Source of the DNA: CAZJHX01 sp964545715
GTDB taxonomy: Bacteria > Myxococcota_A > UBA9042 > GCA-2863065
Reading direction: 5' to 3'
Assembly: GCA_964545715.1 (NCBI GenBank)
Contig: CAZJHX010000019.1
Location: forward strand, 1 to 64,000
DNA length: 64,000 bases
The notes below the pieces were generated by a model that saw only the letters and a program-made list of their open reading frames with translations, was not told the origin of the DNA and searched no databases. The first letter of the stretch is position 1. Each line of letters begins with the position of its first letter. Below are positions 35,470-44,842 of this stretch, in pieces. The position numbers and the translations under genes are program-made.

Positions 35470-37527
35470 TCAAGGCGGCGTAGACGGGGCACTGAGGTAG
35501 ATCCGGATCAGCTCCTCAAGGGTCGCGGCGCCCGCCCGAGCGGCCTGGTTGATTCGGGCGCCCCACCAGACGTACACGGGGGCGTTTTGGAGCACCTGCA
35601 GACCCGACCCGCGCGCGTTCAGCCCAGCCGACTCACCCCGAGACGCGATAAAGCGATCGGTCGACTGCGACTTCATGGCGGACACCTCCGATCGAAGCCG
35701 GGTGGCGTAATGCTCGTAGATCCAGTCGAATGCGCGCGCGGTGTAACCGAGGTCCGGCAGCTGCTCCAGCAGACGCGCCGTCAGCGCGGGCTGAACGGTG
35801 TTGGCCACCCACTCTTCGTACCAGTTTGTCTTGCGCAGCTTCATGAAGTTGCGGGCTGCGTGCACGACCTCGTGCGGGATGTACCAGAGCAGCATCATGT
35901 CCGCGTGGCGGGTCAGCTCGTCCTCAGACCGCGAGGCGGTCACGCGCCGATTGACCGCGCGTCCCGCCGGCAGCAGCTCATACGGGTTCTGGTACATGAT
36001 CGCCGCGCCGCCCGCGAAAAAGCCGAACTGGTCGGGATTGAGCTTCTTCAACCGGGGGTCGAAACCGGCGACGCCGGTCAGCTTGCGAAGCTCTGCCACA
36101 GCCAGCCCGAAGATCCGCTGCGCCATGCGATCGTAGGCGGCCGCATCCGTGGCCAGGCGGGGCAGAAAGAGGTAGTGCTCCGCCGGAGCCGAGTATCCGC
36201 CGGCGCTGCGGGTGTGCACATTGACGCGAAACACGCGCCCGGCTCCCAGGCGCATGGGCGCCGACGCTCTCAGGTGGCGGACGACCTGCTCGCCGGGTCG
36301 CACCGTGCCCACGAAGATCCGCCGATTAACGTCTCTGCCGCGCTCCGGCTCGAGGTTCAGCAGCGAGATCACCTCGAACGCCGGCACAGCGCCGGTGTTT
36401 GCCACGCGAATCGTGATGTCGAGCGCGTCGTCGGGCAGCGGCATCACGTCCAGGGCCACGGCCAGGCGCGGCGGGTCGTGCAGGACCCTGGGCGCCGGCT
36501 CCCAGCGGATCCGGTCACCGCCGACCAGCACGTCGCGCGCCGGCTGAGGGCCGAAGGACAGCGTGCGCAGATCGCCCGTACGGCCCCCGGCAAAGACCCA
36601 GCGCCCGGTCGGATCGACGGCCACCGACCGCACCTCCGGCGTGCTGAACTCGCCGTATAGCAAGCCGAAATGCACGTGGGTCCAGTCGGGCTTGAAGCCC
36701 GGCACGTCGCCCGCGGTGAGACGCCCCATGTGGACCCGGCCGCTGACCTCGCCCACCACCGCGTACCCCCGTGAAAGATCGAAGGCCGCCGTGTCGAAGA
36801 CCTCAAAAAAGCGCGCCGAGTCGGTCGTCACGCGCCAGAGCATCGGGTCGCCGCCGCGGCCGTACAACACGGCAAGCTCCCCCTCGCTCAGGTCGTCCGA
36901 GATCGCCAGCTCCCGGCTGCCGCCGCGCTCATCCAGGACAAAGAAGCGCCGCTCGCTGCTTTTTGTATCCGTCACGGCGAGCCGCGAGCCGTCGCGACTG
37001 AGTTGAACGCGCTTGCCGTTGTATCCGAGGCGCCATGTGGGGGCGCCGGGGCCCTTGTCGTCGATAGCCAGCCGGTGCACATCGCCTTGCTCGGTAGCGA
37101 TCACAACGTGGCTTGAATCGGCGGCAAACGCGGCGCGCTCCGTACCGGCCAGTTCGAAGCGATTGACCAGTTCGAACCCCGACGCGACTCGCAGGACGTA
37201 CACAAGGCCGTCGCCGGCCTCGATCAGCACCTGCTTGGAGTCGGGTGAGAACCAGACATCCAGCACCGCACGGTCGGTCACGTGGACCTCCTCGCCCAGC
37301 GGTGTCAGGCCGCCGTGATCGTCGATGCGCCACAGCTGCAGGGTGTCTACGGTGTGCACCGACGCCAGCAGCCGCCCGTCGGGGCTGACATCCAGACCGT
37401 GGACCGTGCCGCTGCCCACCGTCAGTCGCGGCAGCACGTGCGGCTCGAGGTCGGCGTCTGTCGCAAACTGCGCTATCGGAGCGCCGCATCCGACCAACAT
37501 CAGGCTTGCGAGAAGGAGGCGAGACAT
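35470..37527 (-). CDS. Lipoprotein: N-terminal WD40-like propeller with C-terminal HExxH zincin
   Basis: A 685-residue protein. The ATG at 37527 opens a signal peptide with lipobox LVGC (Cys14). Residues about 30-340 form WD40/YVTN-like blades (VHGLDVSPDGRLLASVHTVDTLQLW). A beta-sandwich-like linker follows (about 350-450, with IRVANTGAVPAFEV). The C-terminal part has HEVVH at 552-556 and a nearby Glu571/572 in WYEEWVAN, the arrangement of a gluzincin zinc peptidase. It is probably a lipid-anchored metallopeptidase carrying its own propeller scaffold; the substrate is unknown. An ORF extends upstream of 37527 but lacks signal-like features. Confidence 0.8.
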   Translation of the reverse strand: MSRLLLASLMLVGCGAPIAQFATDADLEPHVLPRLTVGSGTVHGLDVSPDGRLLASVHTVDTLQLWRIDDHGGLTPLGEEVHVTDRAVLDVWFSPDSKQVLIEAGDGLVYVLRVASGFELVNRFELAGTERAAFAADSSHVVIATEQGDVHRLAIDDKGPGAPTWRLGYNGKRVQLSRDGSRLAVTDTKSSERRFFVLDERGGSRELAISDDLSEGELAVLYGRGGDPMLWRVTTDSARFFEVFDTAAFDLSRGYAVVGEVSGRVHMGRLTAGDVPGFKPDWTHVHFGLLYGEFSTPEVRSVAVDPTGRWVFAGGRTGDLRTLSFGPQPARDVLVGGDRIRWEPAPRVLHDPPRLAVALDVMPLPDDALDITIRVANTGAVPAFEVISLLNLEPERGRDVNRRIFVGTVRPGEQVVRHLRASAPMRLGAGRVFRVNVHTRSAGGYSAPAEHYLFLPRLATDAAAYDRMAQRIFGLAVAELRKLTGVAGFDPRLKKLNPDQFGFFAGGAAIMYQNPYELLPAGRAVNRRVTASRSEDELTRHADMMLLWYIPHEVVHAARNFMKLRKTNWYEEWVANTVQPALTARLLEQLPDLGYTARAFDWIYEHYATRLRSEVSAMKSQSTDRFIASRGESAGLNARGSGLQVLQNAPVYVWWGARINQAARAGAATLEELIRIYLSAPSTPP

Positions 37528-37584
37528 GGCGGCGACGATAGCATGCGGTTGGACGTAGACCGCGGCCCTCATATACTGCGCGCG

Positions 37585-39306
37585 ATGGAGCGCTTCACAG
37601 CCACACTGCGACGCATCGACGGGCGCGGCTACAAGGCCTATAAAGACCTGCGCGGCGAGTACGACTTCGGGGACTTCACCCTGTACATCGACCACGTGCA
37701 GGGCGACCCGTTCGCGGCGCCGAGCCGCATCGCCGTGTGGGTAAACGCCGCGGTCGCCGGGCTGGATGAGCGCCTGGTGCAGCCGCCCGCTCGGCGGATC
37801 GCCACCGAGGACTACCTGACGCGCCGCGTGGCGGCGACGATCGGCGCGGTCTGTCGCGGCGGACGCGGATCCGGCAAGTCCGGGCGCGTGACCATCGATG
37901 TGCCCGGGCAGGAGGTGCTGGAGCGCACAAGCTGTCTCATCGACAAGGACGGCGTCGAGGTGCGGCTGACCGTAGGTCTACCGGCGGCGGGGCGGCGCGT
38001 TCTGGCGCGGGAGGCGGAGGCGATCTTCTGCCGGGAGCTGCCGGAGTTGGTGCGGCGAACCCTGGTGGCCGAGGCGCACGACGCAAACGCGATGCTGGCC
38101 CAGGCCAACGTCATCGAAGACCAGGTCACGCTGCGCGGGCTGCTGCCGGAGCTCGGGCTGGTCGCTTTTGTGGCGGATGGGGCGATTCTCCCGCGCCGCT
38201 CGGGGATTGACGACCGTGCGCTGACCACCGGGGCCGTTCCGTTTGGCCCGGTGCCGCAGACGCTGGCGGTGGAGGTGGACCTGCCTCACGCGGGGCGGGT
38301 CCGCGGTTTGGGCGTCCAGCGCGGCGTGACGCTGATCGTCGGCGGCGGATATCACGGCAAGTCCACGCTGCTGGAGGCCCTTGGGCGCGGGATCTACAAC
38401 CATATCGGCGGCGACGGGCGGGAGCTCGTGGTGACCAGTGGTGAGGCGATGTGTGTGCGCGCGGAGGACGGGCGGCGCGTCGAGCAGGTCGGCATCGACA
38501 CGTTTATCGGGGACCTGCCCAACGGCGTAGACACGCGCACGTTCTCGACACAGCGGGCCTCGGGATCCACCAGCCAGGCTGCCGCGATCATGGAGGCGCT
38601 GGAGGGCGGCGCCGACACGCTGCTGATCGACGAGGACACCAGCGCCAGCAACTTTCTGGTGCGCGACCACCGCATGCAGCGCCTGGTCCCGCGCGACAAA
38701 GAGCCGATCCGACCGTTTGTGGATCGGGTCCGGCAGCTGCTGGACGAGCGCGACGTGTCCACTGTGATGGTGCTGGGCGGGTGCAGCGACTATTTCGAGG
38801 TCGCCGACGCTGTCGTGCACATGGATGCCTACCGGCCGCACGACGTCGGCGCCCGCGTTCAGGAGATCATGGCCGAGCTGCCGGCCACCCGTGTGCGGGA
38901 GACCGGCGCGGAGGCGGTGGTTATGCGGCAGCGGATCGTGGGGCGCGCGGGGCTGAACCCGCAGAGCAGCCGCCGGCCGGGGCGCAACAAGGTCCGCGCC
39001 ATGGCGACTCGCGCAATACGGCTGGGCGACCAGGAGATCGACATCTCGCTGCTGTCTCAGATCGTGGACGCCAGCCAGACCCGAGCGCTGGCCGATGCGC
39101 TGGTGTTCGTGCACGACGAGCTGGCGGACGGCCGCCGGACGATGGCCGAGATAGCGACCGCCCTGCGCGGCCTCATCGATGACAAGGGCCTGTGCGGCTA
39201 TGCGGCCCGTCGCCACGGAGATCGGGCCGCTGTGCGCGCGCTGGATGTCGTGAGCGCCATCAACCGCCTGCGCTCTTTGACCGTGACCCCACAAGAGAGA
39301 GACTGA
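37585..39306 (+). CDS. Predicted ATPase of the ABC class (COG3044 family)
   Basis: A 573-residue cytosolic protein. The N-terminal third carries the family motif RGGRGSGKSGR (91-101). The C-terminal ATPase domain has Walker A GGGYHGKST (253-261), a signature-like SGSTSQAAA (327-334) and Walker B TLLIDED (345-351), then TVMVLGG. It has no membrane segment, so it is not a transporter. The family is widespread but its biochemical role is unknown to me. The ATG at 37585 was chosen as the first ATG after the divergent promoter region. It is followed 1 bp later by the zinc-ribbon gene and 2 bp after that by a Doc-type gene, all on one strand. Confidence 0.88.
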   Translation: MERFTATLRRIDGRGYKAYKDLRGEYDFGDFTLYIDHVQGDPFAAPSRIAVWVNAAVAGLDERLVQPPARRIATEDYLTRRVAATIGAVCRGGRGSGKSGRVTIDVPGQEVLERTSCLIDKDGVEVRLTVGLPAAGRRVLAREAEAIFCRELPELVRRTLVAEAHDANAMLAQANVIEDQVTLRGLLPELGLVAFVADGAILPRRSGIDDRALTTGAVPFGPVPQTLAVEVDLPHAGRVRGLGVQRGVTLIVGGGYHGKSTLLEALGRGIYNHIGGDGRELVVTSGEAMCVRAEDGRRVEQVGIDTFIGDLPNGVDTRTFSTQRASGSTSQAAAIMEALEGGADTLLIDEDTSASNFLVRDHRMQRLVPRDKEPIRPFVDRVRQLLDERDVSTVMVLGGCSDYFEVADAVVHMDAYRPHDVGARVQEIMAELPATRVRETGAEAVVMRQRIVGRAGLNPQSSRRPGRNKVRAMATRAIRLGDQEIDISLLSQIVDASQTRALADALVFVHDELADGRRTMAEIATALRGLIDDKGLCGYAARRHGDRAAVRALDVVSAINRLRSLTVTPQERD

Positions 39307-39307
39307 C

Positions 39308-39688
39308 ATGCGTAACTGTCCTTCCTGCGGTACGCCGCTCACCGAAACCGAGATGGGCGGCCAGCGCGTCGATCGCTGCGGCACGTGCGCCGGCATCTTC
39401 TTCGACTATGGCGAGCTGGAGTCCATCCTCAGGATCGCGAGCCACTTCGACAAAGTGAAGCTGCCGGAGCCCGAGATCGAGAGCGTGCCTGTCGACGAGA
39501 TCGAGCGCACGATGCTCTGCCCGGCCGACGGCGACGCCATGGAGCCCCGCGAGCTGGGCCAGACGATCATCGACGAGTGCCCGCGCTGCCAGGGCATCTG
39601 GCTGGACGCCGACGAGATCTGCGCCCTGAAGCTGGCGGAGGCCAACATCCGCGAAAACCTCACCCTGTACCTGCGGCTGGGGAGCTGA
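39308..39688 (+). CDS. Zinc-ribbon protein (zf-TFIIB type)
   Basis: A 126-residue protein with two zinc-ribbon halves: CPSCG...CGTCAGIFFDYGELE at the N-terminus and CPADGD...CPRCQGIWLDADE near residue 75-100. These match the zf-TFIIB family. The linker between them is acidic. The function is unknown; such proteins often bind nucleic acids or partner proteins. The start is 1 bp after the COG3044 gene's stop, and the stop is 2 bp before the Doc gene, so the operon is very tight. Confidence 0.88.
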   Translation: MRNCPSCGTPLTETEMGGQRVDRCGTCAGIFFDYGELESILRIASHFDKVKLPEPEIESVPVDEIERTMLCPADGDAMEPRELGQTIIDECPRCQGIWLDADEICALKLAEANIRENLTLYLRLGS

Positions 39689-39690
39689 TC

Positions 39691-40107
39691 ATGAAGTACG
39701 TCAACAAGCGCATGGTCATCGTCATCAACAAGATGTGCGTCGAGATCACCGGCGGCCTGGGTGCCACCGGCACCGGCATCCGCGCGGGCGCCAATCTCGG
39801 CTTCGTGGACCGGATCCACGTCAACGAGATCTTCGGCATGACGATCTACCCCGACATCTACCACCAGGCCGGGGCCTACATGTTCTACATCCTGAAGAAC
39901 CACATCTTTTTGGACGGCAACAAGCGCACGGGGCTGGCGTGCGCCCTGACCTTTCTGCAGTGGAACGGCATCGCCATCGCGCCGCTGCACGAGGACACGG
40001 TCTTCGACTTTGTCATCTCGATCGCGGCGGGCGCCAACGATCCGGACGACGCGGTGCCGCGAATCGCGCAGTGGCTGCAGGGGATGTCCACCCCGTTCGT
40101 GGCTTAA
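39691..40107 (+). CDS. Doc-type Fic-domain protein (death-on-curing family)
   Basis: A 138-residue protein with the Fic core HIFLDGNKR at 71-79 and the Doc-type downstream FLQWNG. The variant HxFxDGNKR is the Doc form; in phage P1, Doc uses ATP to phosphorylate elongation factor Tu and arrests translation. The N-terminal GGLGATGTGIR fits the family. Normally a small Phd antitoxin gene precedes doc. Here the zinc-ribbon gene takes that place, and no antitoxin is visible on either strand. The ATG at 39691 has GGGGAG upstream. It overlaps the convergent lipoprotein gene by 4 bp. Confidence 0.87.
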   Translation: MKYVNKRMVIVINKMCVEITGGLGATGTGIRAGANLGFVDRIHVNEIFGMTIYPDIYHQAGAYMFYILKNHIFLDGNKRTGLACALTFLQWNGIAIAPLHEDTVFDFVISIAAGANDPDDAVPRIAQWLQGMSTPFVA

Positions 40108-42617
40108 GTGCCGCCTTCACAGGTCGCCGCCGGGCCCGCCGGTCCGGTCGCGTCGACGCAGTCCATGCCGTTGGCCGCGCAGTCCTCCTGCCCGATGAAG
40201 CCGGCGTCGCAATACAGAAGCTGGTTGTTGCCGGCACAGACCGCGGTCGTCGGGCCTTTGCTGCACAGATCCGGACATTGTCCGCCGCAGCCGTCGTCCT
40301 CGAAGGGCTGCTTGCCGTTGCACTGGGGGCAGACGATGACGGCGTCCACGCACTTGGCGCCGGCCGGATCCATCTCGCAGGTCTTCTTCTCAATAGCGCA
40401 GTCGTAGCTGACCACGATGCCGGTGGCGTCGCAGGTGTGCAGCACGGTGCCCTCGCACATGCCGATCTCGGCGATGGGGCAGGCGTTCTCGCAGAAGCCG
40501 CCGCAGCCGTCATCCGCGCCATTTGGCTTGCCGGTGCAGTCCGGCTCGCATGGCATGCAGACCGCGTTCTGGTCCACCAACTGGCAGACCATCGCCGAGC
40601 CCGCGCAGTCATAAATGGTCTGGAACCCGTCCTGGCAGTCGACCGCCAGGTCGCCTTTGCACGAGGAGGCCAGGCACTTCTTGCCGGTGCCGCAGTAGCC
40701 GCCGCAGCCGTCCGGCATCGTGTCGTCCTGCCCGGCGCAGTTGGGCACGCAGTCGACGCAGCCGGGTACGCCCTGCGGGTCCACCCAGCACTGCTGGAAG
40801 GTGGCTTCGCAGCTGTACACCGCGATCAGACCCGTAACGCACTCCACAACCGTGTTGTCGTAGCAGGAGCCTTTGAAGGTCGCCTCGTCGCAGGCTGCGC
40901 CGTCACCGCAGAAGCCGCCGCAGCCGTTGGGCGCGCCCTCGTTGCCGACCTGACAGGCCGGCGTGCAGCAGCCCTGTGGATCGTCCTTGGCGCAGAAGTC
41001 ACAGTAGTCCGGGCAGCAGTCCCCCGCGGCCGCACATCCGGGCGCACAATTGCAGCCGCTCGACGCGATACCGCCGCAGAAGCCGCTGCAAGTCGGGGGC
41101 GCCAGCGTGCACACGTCACCCTGACACTCGTAGCCCGCATCACACGGCCCGCAGTTGCCGCCGCAGCCGTCCACGCCGCACGTGTTGGGCGCGCACGACG
41201 GCACGCACTCACAGACGCCCCCGGGGTTGCAGAACTCTTTGGAGGAGTCGCAATTGCCGCACTCCCCGCCGCAGCCGTCCGGGCCACAGTTCTTCTCTTT
41301 GCACTGGGGCTCGCACTGGCACTGGCCGTTGTCGTCGCACGTGGCCGCCGAGTACTCGCACGTGCCGCAGGTGAACCCACAGCCGTCGTCGCCGCACTCC
41401 TTTCCGTCGCAGTCGGGCTTGCACACACAGACGCCGATGTCGCACACCTGATTGTCCCCGCACTCGCCGCAGCTGCCGTCGCACCCGTCGTCACCACACG
41501 TCTTGGCCTCACAGCTGGGCGTGCAGGGCGCCGCACAGGCGCCGTTTTCGCACAGCTGCCCGTCGGCGCACAGGCCACAGCTGCCGCCGCACCCGTCATC
41601 ACCGCACTCGGCCGTACCGCAGTCCGGTACGCAGATGGTGGTGCACTGGCCCTCCACGCAAACCATCCCGTCCAGGCAGGCGCCGCAGGTGCCCTCGCAG
41701 CCGTCGTCGCCGCACTCCTTGCCGTCACATAACGACTCGCACGGCCCATCGACGCAGAGCCCCTCGACGCACACCTCGGTGTCATCGCACGCTCCGCACG
41801 TGTCCCCGCACCCGTCGTCTCCGCACTCCAGGTCCTCGCACTGTGGCTCGCAGATCATCTCTGCGCACTGCCCCGCTTCACAGACCAGGTTGTCCGAACA
41901 CACCCCGCAGAGCCTGCCGCAGCCGTCGTCGCCGCATTGCTTGCCGACACACTGAGCCACGCAGGGGCCGCAGACCCCGTCGGTACAGACGCCGTGGTCG
42001 GGACACGGCTCGTCATCACCGCATTCCGGCTCCGTGTCCGGCTCCAACTCCGAGCCGACGACCACAACTTGATACGTGGTGAAGTGCTCCACGGGGAACA
42101 CGAAGAGCGCGTCGAACAGGGCGCCCGGACGATTCTGCTCGATGCCCACCGGGCCGATCTCGAAGCCGACCACCTCCAGCCCCACCGGACCGATCTCAAA
42201 GCCCACGGACTCGAGTCCGACCGGGCCGATCTCAAAGCCCACCTCGGATCCGTCAGACTGACTCAGCACCGCAATCGAGCGACCTGAAAGCTCCGCCTCA
42301 TTGTACTCACGCACTGAGAACGGAACGGAGAGAGTTACGGGACGGTCGAAAACTGTCCCCGGAGGGCCAAACTTCACGGCCGGCCCGACCGCCCGCACGA
42401 TGAGCGCGGAGTCACCGGGAAGCGCCGTGGCGATGGTGGCGCCGGCGGCAACGGTGATCGGCTCAGCGCCGTCGTAGGCCCCGTCCGGGATCTCGATGCC
42501 GGCGCCGGCGAGGTCATCACGAACGGTGTTCGCCACGGGAGGAGCCCCGGGCTCATCTGCCGAGCAGCTCAGCCCGAACAGCATACCCACGACCGCGAGC
42601 AACCAGAATCTGCGCAC
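40104..42617 (-). CDS. Cys-rich lipoprotein with CGDDGCG modules
   Basis: An 837-residue protein. GTG 42617 opens a signal peptide with lipobox FGLSC (Cys18). An N-terminal beta domain resembles ZU5-type sequences (about 40-190) and includes three tandem 12-residue repeats of VGFEIGPVGLE. Then come eight modules built on CGDDGCGxxCGxC (about 225-490), a somatomedin-B-like segment (GDCCPDYCDFC), and further GCGGFCG-type modules to the C-terminus. Disulfide-rich and exported, it is presumably a surface structure protein. It lies 14 bp after the amber-split kinase gene and may belong to its transcript. Confidence 0.83.
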   Translation of the reverse strand: MRRFWLLAVVGMLFGLSCSADEPGAPPVANTVRDDLAGAGIEIPDGAYDGAEPITVAAGATIATALPGDSALIVRAVGPAVKFGPPGTVFDRPVTLSVPFSVREYNEAELSGRSIAVLSQSDGSEVGFEIGPVGLESVGFEIGPVGLEVVGFEIGPVGIEQNRPGALFDALFVFPVEHFTTYQVVVVGSELEPDTEPECGDDEPCPDHGVCTDGVCGPCVAQCVGKQCGDDGCGRLCGVCSDNLVCEAGQCAEMICEPQCEDLECGDDGCGDTCGACDDTEVCVEGLCVDGPCESLCDGKECGDDGCEGTCGACLDGMVCVEGQCTTICVPDCGTAECGDDGCGGSCGLCADGQLCENGACAAPCTPSCEAKTCGDDGCDGSCGECGDNQVCDIGVCVCKPDCDGKECGDDGCGFTCGTCEYSAATCDDNGQCQCEPQCKEKNCGPDGCGGECGNCDSSKEFCNPGGVCECVPSCAPNTCGVDGCGGNCGPCDAGYECQGDVCTLAPPTCSGFCGGIASSGCNCAPGCAAAGDCCPDYCDFCAKDDPQGCCTPACQVGNEGAPNGCGGFCGDGAACDEATFKGSCYDNTVVECVTGLIAVYSCEATFQQCWVDPQGVPGCVDCVPNCAGQDDTMPDGCGGYCGTGKKCLASSCKGDLAVDCQDGFQTIYDCAGSAMVCQLVDQNAVCMPCEPDCTGKPNGADDGCGGFCENACPIAEIGMCEGTVLHTCDATGIVVSYDCAIEKKTCEMDPAGAKCVDAVIVCPQCNGKQPFEDDGCGGQCPDLCSKGPTTAVCAGNNQLLYCDAGFIGQEDCAANGMDCVDATGPAGPAATCEGGT
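42135..42244. repeat. Three tandem 36-bp repeats within the Cys-rich lipoprotein
   Basis: Three in-frame copies encode VGFEIGPVGLE followed by a variable residue. The third copy differs by Ile for Leu. The DNA copies are diverged at synonymous sites, so the duplication is not very recent. Confidence 0.75.
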
Positions 42618-42631
42618 TTGTGTCCTCTTAC

Positions 42632-44842
42632 CTAACCGCCCGCCAGTCCGACTCTCAGCAACTCCGCCTCTTCTCGGACCTCCTTAGCATGATCGTCGTC
42701 CACCAGAGGTGCAAGCGCAATCAGTGAGCGCAGCAGCCAGGCGGGCCGGTTGAGTGCACGCCACGTGTCGATCGCCTGCTCGAGCATGGCGACGTCGGAC
42801 AAGATGACTCCTGCCGCATGACGCGCCCACGCCAGTGCGTCGCCCGGATCGCCCTCGCTCGCGATCTCCAGACATTCGGCCGCCAGCTGCTCGGCCCGCT
42901 CAGCTAAGCCGAGCGCATGCGCTGCGAGACCATCGCCGGCGGCCACCAGCACGCGGTCGGTCCAGTTCAGCGAGCCACCCAGATCATCTCGCAGCCTCTG
43001 CAGCAGCTGGCGTGCCCGCATCGGGTAGCCTCCCTCCAGCCGGCACCAGGCCTGGTTCAGGCGCGCGGTCGCCTCGAACGCAGAGCCGCCCCCCGTTCTG
43101 AACAGCGACGCCGCGGTCCGTGCCGAGGCGGCCGCTTCGTCGTAGCGCCCCAGGTCCCTCAGACAGATGGAAAGAGAGTGATGGCAGTTGCCGATGCCGC
43201 GCGGGTTGTCCGCCTGCTCATACGCTGACAGCGCTCGGCGCAGCGAGGCCTCCGCGGCCGCCAGGTCACCACCGAAGCGCGTTGTGATCGCGCTCACCAA
43301 TTCCAGATTGCCCTGCTGAAGGAGCACCTTCGAGTCGGTCGGCGCCGCGTACGCCTCCGCCAACGATGTCTTCACAATGGCGGCCGCCGAATCGTAATCG
43401 CCGCGCGACACAGCCGCGAACGCATCCTCGCCTGCCAACCGCAGCCGCATGCATAGGTCAGCCCCCGCAGACGCCGTCCGCGCCTGCATGATGAGGTTCT
43501 CCTTCAGGTCCGCCTTGCCGGCGAACCCGGCCACTCGCGCGAGGTGCACCAGCGCATCGGTACGCGCTGTGGGGCCGGCGCCCTCGCTCGCCAGAATCGC
43601 CTCCAGCGGCGCATTGGCCTCATCGTCCTTGCCCACCCACATCAGCGCCTTGGCCTGGTGCAGCTGAATGGCCACCACCTCTTGCGTCGACCAGCTGGTC
43701 TGCAACTTCAGCGCGCGGCCGTACGCCGCCGCCACCGCGTCGTTTGCGTAGCGATCCCGAGCCGCGTCGCCCGTTCTGCGCCAGGCGTCGGCGGCTTTCG
43801 CGCGCATGCCCGCCTGCTCGTAGTGGTTGGCCAGCATCGGGTAGTGGGCCGGCGGGATGTCGGCTGCGCGCAGCTCCAGCCACTTCGCCACCGCCTTGTG
43901 GCCGCGCTTGCGATCGCGGCGCAGGCACGAGTCGTACGAGACCTCGCGCATCATGATGTGCACAAAGCTCCACTGGGTCTGGCCCGGGTAGATGCTGGTG
44001 GGGTCGCGGCGCACGAAGCCCTCGCGGCGCAGGCTGGAGAGCAGGTCCTCGGTCGGGGCGTGGGTGTCGCCGTCTTCGGGCCACTGGGCTGTGACGGCGC
44101 TGGCCCAGAAGGTGGCGCCGACGATGGCTGCGTACTGCAAAAACGTGCGCGTGATCTCGGATTGGGCGTCAAAGCGGGCCCGCAACATGGCGTGCAAGGA
44201 CTCCGGCAGGCGGGTGCTGCGCGACGTGGCCGGGTAGTCGCGCGCGGCGCGGATCAGCTCTTCCAAAAACAGCGGATTGCCGCCTGAGCGCTCGACCGAT
44301 GCGCGCATGTTTATCGACGACGCGTCAGCGTGACTACCCGCGATCTGCTGCGCCAGCTCCAAGGTGGCCTCCGACGGCAGCGGGCCCAGGTCCAGGATGT
44401 GCTCGTAGCGGCCCGAGACGTCGCTGCCGGAGCGCGCAAAGCCGATGATGATCAGCGGAAAGCCGTCCAGCTCGCCCTTGAGAAAGTCCAGCAGCTGCAG
44501 GCTGCCCGTGTCGGCGCCATGCAGATCGTCCACCAGCACCGCCAGCCCGCCCTGCGCCGCCAGATTGCCGAAGAGGTCCGCCACCGCGTTGAAGCCGGCG
44601 ACTCGGCGCCCCTGCGGCGACCGCGAGCCGTCGTGCGAGGTCTCCGCCAGGCCGACGAGCTCCAAGATGTTCACCGGCCCCTGCGGACCGACGCTGGCCG
44701 ATCGGGTGCTCATGACGCTGCTGATCCAGCGACTGACGCCCGCCGCCGCCGCCCCCGTACCGCTGCCGGACGCCGCCAGCAGCAGACGGCGAAACAGGGC
44801 AAACGGGGTGTCGCTGCGCTCATCGGTGCTGGTCAGCAGCAC
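42632..44842 (-). CDS. ATPase Walker-B/TPR half of a kinase gene, 3' of an in-frame TAG
   Basis: A 736-residue frame that begins with GTG immediately after the TAG ending the kinase frame; both are in the same register. The N-terminal part completes an AAA/STAND-type ATPase (Walker-B-like LAVLVDDLHGAD, then LPSEATLELAQ, GGNPLFLEEL), and residues about 330-730 are TPR helices. In related signalling proteins this is continuous with the kinase and Walker A. It may be made by re-initiation at the GTG, by readthrough, or not at all. Confidence 0.72.
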   Translation of the reverse strand: MLLTSTDERSDTPFALFRRLLLAASGSGTGAAAAGVSRWISSVMSTRSASVGPQGPVNILELVGLAETSHDGSRSPQGRRVAGFNAVADLFGNLAAQGGLAVLVDDLHGADTGSLQLLDFLKGELDGFPLIIIGFARSGSDVSGRYEHILDLGPLPSEATLELAQQIAGSHADASSINMRASVERSGGNPLFLEELIRAARDYPATSRSTRLPESLHAMLRARFDAQSEITRTFLQYAAIVGATFWASAVTAQWPEDGDTHAPTEDLLSSLRREGFVRRDPTSIYPGQTQWSFVHIMMREVSYDSCLRRDRKRGHKAVAKWLELRAADIPPAHYPMLANHYEQAGMRAKAADAWRRTGDAARDRYANDAVAAAYGRALKLQTSWSTQEVVAIQLHQAKALMWVGKDDEANAPLEAILASEGAGPTARTDALVHLARVAGFAGKADLKENLIMQARTASAGADLCMRLRLAGEDAFAAVSRGDYDSAAAIVKTSLAEAYAAPTDSKVLLQQGNLELVSAITTRFGGDLAAAEASLRRALSAYEQADNPRGIGNCHHSLSICLRDLGRYDEAAASARTAASLFRTGGGSAFEATARLNQAWCRLEGGYPMRARQLLQRLRDDLGGSLNWTDRVLVAAGDGLAAHALGLAERAEQLAAECLEIASEGDPGDALAWARHAAGVILSDVAMLEQAIDTWRALNRPAWLLRSLIALAPLVDDDHAKEVREEAELLRVGLAGG

